Shown in pieces: positions 33,312 through 44,789 of a stretch of DNA of 64,000 nucleotides. Source of the stretch: Pseudomonas sputi (lineage in GTDB: Bacteria; Pseudomonadota; Gammaproteobacteria; Pseudomonadales; Pseudomonadaceae); assembly GCF_021603585.1 (NCBI RefSeq), contig NZ_BQHI01000001.1, positions 186,001 to 250,000 of the forward strand, given 5' to 3'. The notes beneath the pieces are model-generated. The model was given only the letters and a program-made list of their open reading frames with translations, had not been told where the DNA came from and did not search any database. Within the stretch, counting starts at the first letter, position 1. Each line of letters opens with the position of its first letter. The position numbers and the translations under genes are program-made.

Positions 33312-33720
33312 GATGTTTCACCACTTTTAATGAATGGGTATTTAACTAAGTGAGTCTGGAAGTTGCAGTTTTTTGTAGGGGCTTCCTGACGGACTTTGTA
33401 ACTGAGTGGCGTGCACGGTAAAGGCTGTAGTGGCTACAGAGTCAACGCCTGAGCCCTTTAAATCGGCCATCCGCGACAGCCTGTCGCAGTGGAATGGCAA
33501 ATTTTTCACGACTTTAATTTCGGCAAGTGCTATCCGGCAGATAACTAACGTACATTTGTTTCGATGTATTGCAGCAAAGCCATTCGAACTTCGAATCCTA
33601 GAGCAAAACAACTTCGGTATACCGTGGATAACGGATTTGTAATGTTCACGTCACCTTGTCGATAAGTTCAAAACCCTACCGTGGCGCCATCAACGATTCT
33701 TGATTGAAGGAAGCCTTTCA
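33312..33720. other. Divergent czcR/czcC regulatory region
   Basis: 409 bp, AT-richer than the neighbouring genes. It contains two related sites: TGACGGACTTTGTAACT (33387-33403), nearer czcR, and TAACGGATTTGTAAT (33629-33643), nearer czcC. Short open frames on both strands (33342-33611, 33406-33642) have no convincing start and were not called. Confidence 0.6.
33629..33655 (+). promoter_or_regulatory. Candidate CzcR box upstream of czcC
   Basis: TAACGGATTTGTAAT, eight bases, then CACC; the start of the motif lies 92 bp before the czcC start. The same T(A/G)AC(G/A)(G/A)A(T/A)(T/A)TGTAAT-N8-CACC pattern recurs before the ptrA-like gene (39427) and oprD (41724-41750, minus strand). Confidence 0.55.
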
Positions 33721-34968
33721 TTGTCCGGTTTAATAGAACTGACGGCGCGATCACGCCTGAAAAAAACCGCCAGCGGCCTCTTGTTGCTGGCCTGTGCCAG
33801 CTTGGCCAACGCATCGACTTTGACCCTTGATCAGGCCCTGCAAGCCGCTCTCGCCGGCAACCCGGAGCTGGCCGCCGCGCAGTGGGAAATCGGCATTGCC
33901 GAGGGTGACCGCAAGCAGGCCGGGCTGATCCCCAACCCCGAGGTGTCGTGGGAGGCCGAAGACACCCGGCGTGAATCGCGCACCACCACGGTGATGCTCA
34001 GCCAGCCTATCGAGCTGGGCGGCAAGCGTGGCGCGCGGATCGAGGTGGCGAGCCGTGCGCAGGATGCCGCCGGCATTGAACTGGAGCGCAAGCGCAACGC
34101 CCTGCGCGCCGACGTGCTTCAAGCGTTCAACGGTGCGCAGACCGCGCAGCAACGTTTGCAACTGGCCCGGCAGTCGCTGCAACTCGCCGAGCACGGTTTG
34201 CGTGTGGCTCAGGGGCGGATCGAGGCGGGCAAGTCGTCGCCGGTGGAAGGCACGCGGGCGCAAGTGCAGCTTTCGCAAGTGCGCCTGGAATTGAGCCGCG
34301 CCGAGCGTGATCAGGCCAATGCGTACCAGCAATTGGCACAGGTCATGGGCGCACCGTTGCCAACCTCGACCACGGTGCAGACCGCAACTCAAAGTCTGCC
34401 CAGCGTACCGCCGCCCACCCGTTTGCTTGAGCGTCTGAACGAGACCGCGGAGCTGCGGCTTGCCAGGTTGCAGATCGATCAACGCGAGGCGTCGCTGGGG
34501 CTGGAAAAGTCCCAGCGGATTCCCGATCTCACCGTCAGCATCGGCAGCCAGTACAGCGAAACCGAGCGCGAGCGGGTCAACGTTGTCGGGCTGTCGATGC
34601 CGATTCCGTTGTTCAACCGCAATCAGGGCAACGTGCTGGCGGCGGCGCGGCGTACCGATCAGGCGCGGGACCTGCGCAACGCCACCGAACTGCGCTTGCG
34701 CACCGAAATCCAGACCACGCTGGCGCAATGGCAGACCGCCAACGGCGAAATCCAGGCGTTCGACCAGACCATCCTGCCCGCCGCGCAACGTGCGGTCGAC
34801 AGTGCCACTCGTGGTTTCGAAATGGGCAAGTTCGGCTTCCTCGACGTGCTCGATGCCCAGCGCACATTGATCGCCGCTCGCAGCCAATACCTCCAGGCGG
34901 TGAGCGAGGCGACCGACGCCCGGGTCCGTATCGAACGCATCTTCGGCGACCTCAGCGCCCACCCTTGA
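33721..34968 (+). CDS. czcC: CzcC-like outer-membrane factor of the metal efflux pump
   Basis: A 415-residue TolC-type protein. No ATG is available: TTG at 33721, ten bases after an AAGGAA site, gives a signal peptide (LKKTASGLLLLACASLANAS); a TTG at 33700 is possible but less well placed. Two outer efflux repeats are seen, with LIPNPEVSWEAEDTRRES, QPIELGGKRGARIEVA, MPIPLFNRNQGNVLAAARR and FEMGKFGFLDVLDAQRTLI. With czcB and czcA downstream it completes a tripartite Zn/Cd/Co exporter. Confidence 0.88.
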   Translation: MSGLIELTARSRLKKTASGLLLLACASLANASTLTLDQALQAALAGNPELAAAQWEIGIAEGDRKQAGLIPNPEVSWEAEDTRRESRTTTVMLSQPIELGGKRGARIEVASRAQDAAGIELERKRNALRADVLQAFNGAQTAQQRLQLARQSLQLAEHGLRVAQGRIEAGKSSPVEGTRAQVQLSQVRLELSRAERDQANAYQQLAQVMGAPLPTSTTVQTATQSLPSVPPPTRLLERLNETAELRLARLQIDQREASLGLEKSQRIPDLTVSIGSQYSETERERVNVVGLSMPIPLFNRNQGNVLAAARRTDQARDLRNATELRLRTEIQTTLAQWQTANGEIQAFDQTILPAAQRAVDSATRGFEMGKFGFLDVLDAQRTLIAARSQYLQAVSEATDARVRIERIFGDLSAHP

Positions 34969-35017
34969 ATTTCAACATTCTGATGACTGCGCGATGGTTT
35001 GGCGCAGAGGAGTTTCC

Positions 35018-36211
35018 ATGGAAAAAAAACTGATCGTGGTCGCTGCGGCGACCTTGGTGTTGGGCATTGGTATCGGCTCGATGTGGGGCGGTAACGGGTC
35101 TATCGACGCCCATGCCGATGAAGCGGCGGAACACGCCGATCACGCCGAAGAAGGCGCCGCTGCTGACGGCGAGCACGACGAAGAAGGGCACATCGAATTG
35201 ACTGCCGAGCAGATCGCGGCGGCGGGGATTCAACTGGCCGCCGCCCAGGCGCAGAACTTCAGCCTCGGTCTGTCGTTCCCCGGCGAGGTGCGCTTCGACG
35301 AGGACCGCACCGCGCACGTGGTGCCGCGTGTGCCGGGCGTGGTCGAGTCGGTGTCGGTCAATCTCGGGCAGTCGGTGAAGAAGGGCCAGTTGCTGGCCGT
35401 GATCGCCAGTCAGCAGATCTCCGATCAGCGCAGCGAACAGGCGGCTGCGCAACGTCGTTTGGCCCTGGCCCGTACGACGTTCGAGCGCGAGCAGAAACTG
35501 TGGCAGGACAAGATCTCCGCCGAGCAGGATTTCCTTCAGGCACGTCAGGCTCTGGAAGAAGCCGAAATCGCCGTGAGCAATGCCCGGCAAAAGATCAGCG
35601 TGCTCAGCGGCAGCGTGGTCGCCACCGGTGGCAATCGCTATGAACTGCGGGCGCCTTTTGACGGTGTGGTGGTGGAAAAACACCTGACGCCAGGGGAGGT
35701 GGTCGATGAAACCACGGCGGCGTTCACGCTCTCGGATCTGTCGCGGGTGTGGGTCACGTTCGGTGTTTCACCGAAGGACCTGAACAAGGTGCAAGTGGGC
35801 AAACCCGTCACCGTCAGCGCGGCAGAGTTGAACGCCGAAGTCAGCGGCACCGTGGCTTACGTTGGCAGCCTGCTCGGCGAACAGACCCGCACCGCGACCG
35901 TACGCGTCACCCTGGAAAACCCGCAGGGTTCCTGGCGGCCTGGCCTGTTCGTCACGGCGCGGGTCGCGACCGACAGCCGTCAGGCCCAAGTTGCGGTACC
36001 GGAAACCGCGATTCAGACCGTCGAGGACAAACCCACGGTGTTCATCCGCACCGACGACGGCTTCAAGGCGCAAGCGGTGGAGCTGGGCAGTCGCGCGGCC
36101 GGCCATGTGGAAATCACCCAAGGACTGGAGCCGGGCGTGCAAGTGGCCAGCGCCGGCAGCTTCGTCCTCAAATCGGAGCTGGGCAAAGCCTCGGCCGAGC
36201 ACAGTCATTAA
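35018..36211 (+). CDS. czcB: CzcB-like periplasmic adaptor with metal-binding N-terminus
   Basis: A 397-residue RND adaptor. The ATG at 35018 has AGGAG five bases upstream. After a membrane segment (LIVVAAATLVLGIGIGSMWGG) comes a His/Asp/Glu-rich stretch (HADEAAEHADHAEEG and GEHDEEGH, residues ~33-62), a likely Zn-chelating tail typical of CzcB. The lipoyl, coiled-coil hairpin (SEQAAAQRRLALARTTFE), beta-barrel (VWVTFGVSPKDLNKVQVG) and membrane-proximal domains follow. It joins CzcA to CzcC and may hand over metal ions. Confidence 0.9.
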   Translation: MEKKLIVVAAATLVLGIGIGSMWGGNGSIDAHADEAAEHADHAEEGAAADGEHDEEGHIELTAEQIAAAGIQLAAAQAQNFSLGLSFPGEVRFDEDRTAHVVPRVPGVVESVSVNLGQSVKKGQLLAVIASQQISDQRSEQAAAQRRLALARTTFEREQKLWQDKISAEQDFLQARQALEEAEIAVSNARQKISVLSGSVVATGGNRYELRAPFDGVVVEKHLTPGEVVDETTAAFTLSDLSRVWVTFGVSPKDLNKVQVGKPVTVSAAELNAEVSGTVAYVGSLLGEQTRTATVRVTLENPQGSWRPGLFVTARVATDSRQAQVAVPETAIQTVEDKPTVFIRTDDGFKAQAVELGSRAAGHVEITQGLEPGVQVASAGSFVLKSELGKASAEHSH

Positions 36212-39379
<3,168 letters not shown>

Positions 39380-39426
39380 GCACTTTTGGCCCTGACAACA
39401 GGCCAGCGATTGCGGGCCTTTCTACA

Positions 39427-39453
39427 TGACGGATATGTAATTTCAGCGCCACC
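39427..39453 (+). promoter_or_regulatory. Candidate CzcR box upstream of the ptrA-like gene
   Basis: TGACGGATATGTAAT, eight bases, CACC, with the motif start 87 bp before the ATG at 39514. It differs from the czcC site at two of the first 15 positions, and the CACC spacing is identical. Confidence 0.55.
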
Positions 39454-39513
39454 GTCACGAAAGGTTCGGATTGTTACCTTGATCCCGTCAGTGACTTGAA
39501 TGAGGAATCAACG

Positions 39514-39714
39514 ATGAAACTTGCACAGATTGGCGCGTTTGCCGTGGCTCTGATGATGTCTTCCCTGGTGTTGGCCGAAGGCGGCGGCGACCGCACTTTC
39601 GACAGAATGATGGCTGCCAGTGACCGCTCGATGGAGGTGTTTGCTGCGAAGGAAAAGGCCCGTGATCCGGTCGTCGTGAACGACAAGAAGGACGACAAGA
39701 CCCAAGACCTGTAA
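39514..39714 (+). CDS. Small secreted PtrA-like protein
   Basis: A 66-residue protein with a signal peptide, MKLAQIGAFAVALMMSSLVLA, and a mature part EGGGDRTFDRMMAASDRSME, the N-terminal motif of PtrA-type metal-induced small proteins of pseudomonads. The remainder is Lys/Asp-rich. It lies after czcA with its own candidate CzcR site and its own terminator, and is followed by a second gene with the same AEGGGDRTFDR motif. Function is unknown; periplasmic metal-stress association is inferred. Confidence 0.7.
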   Translation: MKLAQIGAFAVALMMSSLVLAEGGGDRTFDRMMAASDRSMEVFAAKEKARDPVVVNDKKDDKTQDL

Positions 39715-39734
39715 GCGTGTCGCCAATGAATGAG

Positions 39735-39766
39735 CCCGTCATCGCGCATCGATGATGGGTTTTTTT
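39735..39766 (+). terminator. Intrinsic terminator after the first ptrA-like gene
   Basis: CCCGTCATCG, CGCAT and CGATGATGGG form a 10-bp stem followed by seven T. Confidence 0.88.
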
Positions 39767-39793
39767 ATGAGTCGTGTTTTGAAGGAAACGAAT

Positions 39794-40126
39794 ATGAAAA
39801 CGCTAAAGCTGTTGGCGTTCACCGCTGTCATGGCGATGTCCTTGAATGTGTTGGCCGAAGGCGGTGGCGACAGAACGTTCGACCGGGCGCTCAGCGCCAG
39901 CACCAAAGCCATGGAGCAGTACGCGGCCAGTCAGGGCAAAGCGGCGCCGGTGGTCAAGGAATACGAGTACGGAATGAAGCTGGATGTGAAGAAGGTGGTG
40001 AGTGTTGTCCGGCCGAAAAATGAATGCGCGGTCGTGCCGGCTGCAATGACTTATGAAGACTCGAAGGGCGAGCTCAATACGGTCATTTACAACGTAATGG
40101 GCAATTGTCGTCAGCAGGGTGGCTGA
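39794..40126 (+). CDS. Small secreted protein: PtrA-like N-terminus plus DUF2790-like domain
   Basis: A 110-residue protein; the ATG at 39794 follows GAAGGAAACGAAT. The signal peptide is MKTLKLLAFTAVMAMSLNVLA. The mature start EGGGDRTFDRALSASTKAME repeats the motif of the upstream gene. Residues ~60-110 (YEYGMKLDVKKVVSVV, NECAVVPAAMTYEDSKG, NTVIYNVMGNCRQQGG, two Cys) match the DUF2790 type of small periplasmic proteins seen beside metal-resistance genes in Pseudomonas. It looks like a partial duplication of the upstream gene joined to a second domain. Function is unknown. Confidence 0.72.
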   Translation: MKTLKLLAFTAVMAMSLNVLAEGGGDRTFDRALSASTKAMEQYAASQGKAAPVVKEYEYGMKLDVKKVVSVVRPKNECAVVPAAMTYEDSKGELNTVIYNVMGNCRQQGG

Positions 40127-40145
40127 CGCTCATTCCGGCTGAAGC

Positions 40146-40179
40146 GCCCGGTTCATGTTCAGTGAGTCGGGCTTTTTTT
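40146..40179 (+). terminator. Intrinsic terminator after the DUF2790-like gene
   Basis: GCCCG and CGGGC pair across a 17-base loop that can pair further in part, followed by seven T. Confidence 0.7.
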
Positions 40180-40186
40180 CATCCAT

Positions 40187-40212
40187 AAAAAAGGCGTCCC
40201 GAAGGACGCCAA
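40187..40212 (-). terminator. Intrinsic terminator of the oprD-family gene
   Basis: On the minus strand GGCGTCC, TTCG and GGACGCC are followed by six T. Nearer the gene an 8-bp inverted repeat, ATTCACCT and AGGTGAAT, also lies in the 3' region. Confidence 0.88.
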
Positions 40213-40275
40213 AGATTCACCTCTTACCAAAGGAGCAAGGAGCTTCTAAAGGTGAATGGGCATTGCTCGTGAAAC

Positions 40276-41601
40276 TCAGAGAATCGCCAGCGGGTATTCG
40301 ACGATTACCCGCACTTCATCCAGATCCGACTCGAATGCGGTGGCCCGGGTCGTGGCCTGGCGCAGACGCAGCGACAGGTCTTTCATCGAACCGCTTTGCA
40401 CCACGTATTTGACTTCGATATCACGCTCCCAGCGCTTTTGGTCGGTCAGCGGATTGCCGTCGGCATCGCGGCGCATGTACACGGCGTTGGCGTTGGAGTA
40501 ATCGGCGTCGGTGCCGCGTGCGTAACGGGTCATGAACGACAGGCCTGGCACGCCATAGGGGGTCATGTCGAGGTCGTAGCGCGCCATCCACGAACGCTCT
40601 TTCGGCGAGTTGAAGTCGCTGTACTGGATCGAGTTGTCGAGGAAGATCGAGTCGGACTGGCGCAGATAATCGAAGTCGTCGTTGCCGTTGTTGCGCTGGT
40701 GGGAGAGGGCGACGGAGTGGGCGCCGAGCTTCACGCCAACGCGGCCGCTCCAGATGTTGTTGTCGAACTCGCCGAGCAACCGTTTACCTTCGTCGACCGC
40801 CTTGTAGTAATTCAGGCCGCCGAACAGCGACAGGTCATCCGACAGCGGATACGTCCAGGCGGTGCCGGCGTAATACTGGTTCCAGGCATCTTTGAGGCGG
40901 CTGGAGTACAGGCTGAAACTGAGGTTTTTGTTCAGCGCGTAATCGCCGCCGCCGTAAGCGATCCACGGCGAATTGACCGGGCCGGCATAGAAGGTCGCGA
41001 AGTTCTCGCGCAGGTCGCTGGACACCGGTTGGCTCATCGCATGCAACCGCCCGCCCTGAATCGACAGACCTTCGATGCTGGTGTTGGACGCCGTCACACC
41101 GCGAAAGCTTTCCGGCAGCAATCGCGAATCGCCCGCCGCGACCACCGGGTTGGCCGGGAACACATCGCCGACCTTCACCACGGTATCGAAAGCGCGCACT
41201 TTGGCGGCGCCACCGACCTTGGTGTATTCGTCCCGCGCTTTACCGTCGCTGTTGACCGGCAGTACATCGAACGAACTGCGGCCACCGTTGCGGCCGTCGC
41301 CGGTGTCGAGCTTCAGGCCGATCATCGCAAACGCATCCACCCCGACCCCGACGGTGCCCTGGGTGAAGCCGGATTCGAACTTGCCGATGATGCCGTGGGC
41401 CCAGGCTGCGGAATATCCATTGCCGGTGGGGCTGGACTGGCCGTTGCGGTGGTCACGGTTGAAGTAAAGGTTACGGTTGAGCACCGTCAGGCTGCTGCCT
41501 TCGATAAACCCTTCGGGTTTTTCTTCTGCAAACACCGTGGACGGCCCGGCACCGACAACCACTGCCAGAGCGGCCATCGATATTTTTGTGTTGTTAACCA
41601 T
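40276..41601 (-). CDS. OprD-family outer-membrane porin
   Basis: A 441-residue porin of the Pseudomonas substrate-specific OprD family. The ATG at 41601 has AAGGAG upstream. The signal peptide is KISMAALAVVVGAGPSTVFAEE, followed by the family start GFIEGSSLTVLNRNLYFNRD. Barrel strands with SAWAHGIIGKFESGFTQG, GLRLDTGDGR-type text, RDEYTKVGGAAKVR and a C-terminal FESDLDEVRVIVEYPLAIL are typical. OprD members take up amino acids, peptides or aromatic acids; the substrate here is not evident. A candidate CzcR site upstream (41724-41750) suggests metal-dependent control, as known for oprD in P. aeruginosa. Confidence 0.9.
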   Translation of the reverse strand: MVNNTKISMAALAVVVGAGPSTVFAEEKPEGFIEGSSLTVLNRNLYFNRDHRNGQSSPTGNGYSAAWAHGIIGKFESGFTQGTVGVGVDAFAMIGLKLDTGDGRNGGRSSFDVLPVNSDGKARDEYTKVGGAAKVRAFDTVVKVGDVFPANPVVAAGDSRLLPESFRGVTASNTSIEGLSIQGGRLHAMSQPVSSDLRENFATFYAGPVNSPWIAYGGGDYALNKNLSFSLYSSRLKDAWNQYYAGTAWTYPLSDDLSLFGGLNYYKAVDEGKRLLGEFDNNIWSGRVGVKLGAHSVALSHQRNNGNDDFDYLRQSDSIFLDNSIQYSDFNSPKERSWMARYDLDMTPYGVPGLSFMTRYARGTDADYSNANAVYMRRDADGNPLTDQKRWERDIEVKYVVQSGSMKDLSLRLRQATTRATAFESDLDEVRVIVEYPLAIL

Positions 41602-41723
41602 CAATCACTCCTTGGGTTCGGCAGAACGGGAACGTGCGTCGGCGTGGGTTTTATTGTTCGACGGGCAAGGGCCCGCCGGCATGGTCGCCGGGTGACATCG
41701 TTGCAGGCTGCGGATAACGCGGA

Positions 41724-41750
41724 GGTGATGGGGGAATTACAATTTTGTTA
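41724..41750 (-). promoter_or_regulatory. Candidate CzcR box upstream of the oprD-family gene
   Basis: Read on the minus strand: TAACAAAATTGTAAT, eight bases, CACC. It matches the czcC site at 12 of 15 positions and keeps the same CACC spacing, about 125-150 bp before the oprD-type start. Confidence 0.45.
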
Positions 41751-41761
41751 GATCCCGGAAG

Positions 41762-42076
41762 TCAGGTCAGTGCCGCAAGGTGGTCGATCGTTTGTGGAAA
41801 ACGCTCGACCAGTCGAATGAGTGTCGTCGCTTGGGCATTTGGCGTTGCTCGACCTTGTTCCCAGTTTTCGAGGGTTCGAGTGTTGGTTCGCAGGTACATG
41901 GCGAAAACTGACCGGGAGAGGTTGAGTTGCTGGCGGATCGCAACAACTTCCTCGGCAGTGATCGGCAATAGTTTGGGTAACTGGACTTTGTGGGTGCGAA
42001 GGGTGACCTTGCCTTGGCGCTCGTCGGCCAAAGCCTCAAGGCCCTCCATCAGTTCGGAAAAAATGTCACGTTTCAT
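41762..42076 (-). CDS. higA: HigA-type antitoxin (Xre helix-turn-helix)
   Basis: A 104-residue DNA-binding antitoxin. The ATG at 42076 overlaps the toxin stop (ATGA). The N-terminus MKRDIFSELMEGLEALADER probably wraps the toxin; the HTH is VVAIRQQLNLSRSVFAMYLRTNTRTLENWEQGRATPNAQA. Toxin-first order and this N-terminus fit the HigBA/NadS-like group. Antitoxins of this type repress their own operon. Confidence 0.85.
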   Translation of the reverse strand: MKRDIFSELMEGLEALADERQGKVTLRTHKVQLPKLLPITAEEVVAIRQQLNLSRSVFAMYLRTNTRTLENWEQGRATPNAQATTLIRLVERFPQTIDHLAALT

Positions 42077-42417
42077 ATTTGGGTTCTCGTGTTGATTTCT
42101 GTATCCAGCGCCTGTTTGAAGACTCTTTTCTGGGAAGGCAACAGATCGTCTTGCTCGTTTTTGCTGTACACGGTGAACAACCAGAACTGGTCGAAACCAG
42201 ACCACCAGTAATAAATCACTCGTAATCCGCTGCGCTTGCCCTTACCGCGTCGTTGGTCGCAGAAGCGAATTTTACGCAGCCCGCCCGTGCCTTCGATGAG
42301 ATCGCCCGCTTCAGGATTTTTCAGCAGCTCCAACTGAAAGCTGCGGAACAGATCATCATCCAAGTAGTCGTCCCGGTGCTTCTGGAACGCGGGTAATTCG
42401 ATAAAAAGAGCATCCAT
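42073..42417 (-). CDS. higB: HigB/RelE-type toxin
   Basis: A 114-residue RelE-fold ribonuclease-like toxin. The start at 42417 gives MDALFIELPAFQKHRDDYLD, the usual N-terminus of this group. Conserved parts are PEAGDLIEGTGGLRKIRF (core of the fold), GKGKRSGLRVIYYWW and FWLFTVYSKNEQDDLLPSQ with Lys/Arg residues expected near the active site. It is co-translated with the antitoxin downstream. mRNA cleavage on the ribosome is known for the family. Confidence 0.85.
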   Translation of the reverse strand: MDALFIELPAFQKHRDDYLDDDLFRSFQLELLKNPEAGDLIEGTGGLRKIRFCDQRRGKGKRSGLRVIYYWWSGFDQFWLFTVYSKNEQDDLLPSQKRVFKQALDTEINTRTQI

Positions 42418-42786
42418 GTTCTGTACGTTACCTGCGTATAGTTTTGTCCCGATGATCGAATTGGTCAAGGCCTCCAGGCCATCCTTTTCGCCCCCTTTTC
42501 AACGGTAGTCACCAATAGTAAAAACACCTGTAGGACGAGTCGGCCACTGTGGTGGGAACGTTCGACTGTTTAGGGAAGAGCCTTGCGATTGACGCGCCGG
42601 AACAATCCGCAGCACTATCTGCCCATGACTGCCCAACTTCAAAAAACCATGATGTGCTCCTCTATGACCGCTTCCGGCGGGCCATAAGGTCATGCATGTC
42701 TGGTCAATGACGTGTAACCCTAAGCCCCGCCAGAAATGGACGGGGCTTTTTCATTGCCCGTCCGCACATGGCTCAAGGAGAGAGAA
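42418..42786. other. Gap between the toxin gene and a GNAT gene
   Basis: 369 bp with no convincing gene. It should hold the higBA promoter at its left end and carries a plus-strand terminator-like hairpin at 42724-42750. Nothing else was recognised. Confidence 0.5.
42724..42750 (+). terminator. Terminator-like hairpin upstream of the GNAT gene
   Basis: GCCCCG, an 11-base loop and CGGGGC, followed by five T. No plus-strand gene ends just before it, so it may mark a lost gene or an unrecognised short transcript. Confidence 0.6.
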
Positions 42787-43260
42787 ATGTTCGAAATGAA
42801 AAGAGCCAACCCGGACGATGCCGGAATAGCGTTCGAGATTCGGCGACTGGCGATCCGGCATCAATGCATCGGTGCCTACAGCGAGCAGCAAATGCTCGAC
42901 TGGACAAAGGGCTCGGCGGCAGACGGTTATGACACGCTCATGCAAAAGCATTTCTATCTGGGTTGCGTTGAGGGTGAGCCCGTGGCAACCGGCATGCTCG
43001 ATCTGGAGCACTGCGAGATCGGCGCAATCTTCATTCATCCGGATTTCATGCAGCGCGGGCTGGGTAAGCGAGTGCTGCAGTTTCTGGAAGCGCTGGCACA
43101 GGATCTGGGACTGGCAGAGGTTTGTCTGGATGCGACGTTGAATGCCGCTGACTTTTATCGGCGTTGCGGTTACGTCGGAGAGGGGAGTGCGATCTATCAA
43201 TCGCCTTCAGGTCTGCAACTGGTGTGCGTGCCGATGGTGAAAAAATTAAAGACGGTCTAG
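42787..43260 (+). CDS. GNAT-family N-acetyltransferase
   Basis: A 157-residue acetyltransferase with a ribosome site GGAGAGAG before the ATG. The acetyl-CoA loop is IGAIFIHPDFMQRGLGKRVL (Q-R-G-L-G) and motif B is EVCLDATLNAADFYRRCGYVGEG. A preceding beta-bulge (GCVEGEPVATGMLDLEHCEI) agrees with the fold. The acceptor is unknown, and no neighbour hints at it. Confidence 0.85.
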   Translation: MFEMKRANPDDAGIAFEIRRLAIRHQCIGAYSEQQMLDWTKGSAADGYDTLMQKHFYLGCVEGEPVATGMLDLEHCEIGAIFIHPDFMQRGLGKRVLQFLEALAQDLGLAEVCLDATLNAADFYRRCGYVGEGSAIYQSPSGLQLVCVPMVKKLKTV

Positions 43261-43264
43261 ACGC

Positions 43265-43292
43265 AAAAACGGCACCCGAAGGTGCCGTTTCT
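43265..43292 (-). terminator. Intrinsic terminator of the nuo operon
   Basis: ACGGCACC and GGTGCCGT with a four-base loop. On the minus strand five T follow the stem, 27 bases after the nuoN stop. It may also serve the convergent GNAT gene. Confidence 0.8.
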
Positions 43293-43318
43293 GTTTGTAG
43301 CCAACTATCGCTGAGCGA

Positions 43319-44782
43319 TCAGCCCGCCAGGCCCGATTGCTGAACCAGGGTCAGCAACGGCTGCGGGTAAACACCCAGGAAGAACGCAACCACAGCGATC
43401 GCCAGCAGCATCACGCCGCCTGCTTTCTGTTCCCAGTGCAGTTGGGCGTCGTGGCGGCGCAGGTTGGGTTCGATCAGGTACAGGGTGACCATCACGCGCA
43501 GGTAGTAGAACACGCCGATGGCGCTGCCCAGAACCAGCGAACCGACCAGCCACCATTGGTGCGACTCGACACCGGTGGCGATGATGTAGAACTTGCCGAT
43601 GAAGCCTGCAGTCAGCGGGATACCGGCCAGGGACAGCATCATCACGGTCAGGACGGCGGTCAGGTACGGACGGCGCCAGAACAGGCCGCGGTACTCGTAC
43701 AGCGCGTCTGCGTCACGGCCGTTGTACGGCGAGGACATCAGGGTGATCACGCCGAAGGCGCCGAGGCTGGTGATCACGTAGGTGACCAGGTACACGCCGA
43801 TGGCTTCCACCGCCAGACCCTTGCTCGCCACCAGTGCGATCAGCAGGTAGCCGAAGTGCGCGATGGACGAGTAACCGAGCAGACGCTTGAGGTTGCTCTG
43901 GGTCAGGGCCAGCAGGTTACCGAACAGGATCGAGGCGATGGCGATGATGGTCAGCACGTTGCTCAGTACGCCACTGCTGGCGGCAGGGGAGATCTGGAAC
44001 AGACGAACCATCACGGCGAACACGGCCACTTTCGAAGCGGTGGCGAGGAACGCGGCCACCGGTGCCGGAGCACCTTCGTACACGTCCGGCGTCCACAGGT
44101 GGAACGGTACCAGCGACAGCTTGAACGCCAGACCGATCAGCATCATGCCCAGGCCCAGTTGCGCCAGCGAGCTTGGCAGGCCGGTCGCGGCCAGGGCCTG
44201 ACCGATGCCGACGAAGCTCAGCGAGCCCGAGTCGGCGTACAGCAGCGCCATACCGAACAGCAGGAACGCGGAACCGGCGGCCGACAGCACCATGTACTTG
44301 ATGCCGGCTTCCAGCGAACGCTTGTTGAAGAAGGCGTAGGCCACCAGACCGTAGACCGGCACCGACAGCAGTTCCAGACCGATGAACAAGCCGGCCAGGT
44401 GCTGCGCGCTGACCAGAACCAGGCCACCGGCGGCGGCCATCAGGATCAGCAGGTACAGTTCTTCACGGTTGCCCGGGTAACCCGAACCGCCGTCGCCGAG
44501 GTAGGCGTGGGCGAGGGTTACACAGGCGAGGGTGGCGACCAGGATCAGCGCCATGTACAGGCAGGCAAAGGTGTCGATCTGCAGCAACGGGGTCACGGCC
44601 AGAGGCGCGACTTTCAGGGCTGGCAGGATCGACAGCAAGGCCAGATTCAGACCCGCCACCGAAATCAGGAAGGTCTGCGAGTGGTTGCGGCGCCAGGCGA
44701 TTGCCAGCATCACCACGATAATGGTGAGGCTGGTGATCAACAGTGGCGCTAGCGCAATAAAGTGTTGAATCGTGAATTCCAT
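43319..44782 (-). CDS. nuoN: NADH-quinone oxidoreductase subunit N
   Basis: A 487-residue antiporter-like membrane subunit of complex I with about 14 helices, last in the nuo operon. The start [19 protein letters not shown] at 44782 is chosen over an upstream frame extension. Proton-channel residues lie in [15 protein letters not shown] (Glu of helix 5), [20 protein letters not shown] (Lys) and [20 protein letters not shown]. It contributes one proton pathway. Confidence 0.96.
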   Translation of the reverse strand: MEFTIQHFIALAPLLITSLTIIVVMLAIAWRRNHSQTFLISVAGLNLALLSILPALKVAPLAVTPLLQIDTFACLYMALILVATLACVTLAHAYLGDGGSGYPGNREELYLLILMAAAGGLVLVSAQHLAGLFIGLELLSVPVYGLVAYAFFNKRSLEAGIKYMVLSAAGSAFLLFGMALLYADSGSLSFVGIGQALAATGLPSSLAQLGLGMMLIGLAFKLSLVPFHLWTPDVYEGAPAPVAAFLATASKVAVFAVMVRLFQISPAASSGVLSNVLTIIAIASILFGNLLALTQSNLKRLLGYSSIAHFGYLLIALVASKGLAVEAIGVYLVTYVITSLGAFGVITLMSSPYNGRDADALYEYRGLFWRRPYLTAVLTVMMLSLAGIPLTAGFIGKFYIIATGVESHQWWLVGSLVLGSAIGVFYYLRVMVTLYLIEPNLRRHDAQLHWEQKAGGVMLLAIAVVAFFLGVYPQPLLTLVQQSGLAG

Positions 44783-44789
44783 AGCGCTC

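Noticed and set aside
33342-33642. Two overlapping opposite-strand short ORFs between czcR and czcC
   Set aside because: No ribosome sites or family features, and they overlap the candidate CzcR sites.
42480-42720. Possible small RNA or gene remnant before the orphan terminator
   Set aside because: No promoter, fold or protein similarity that I can support; only the terminator-like hairpin is reported.
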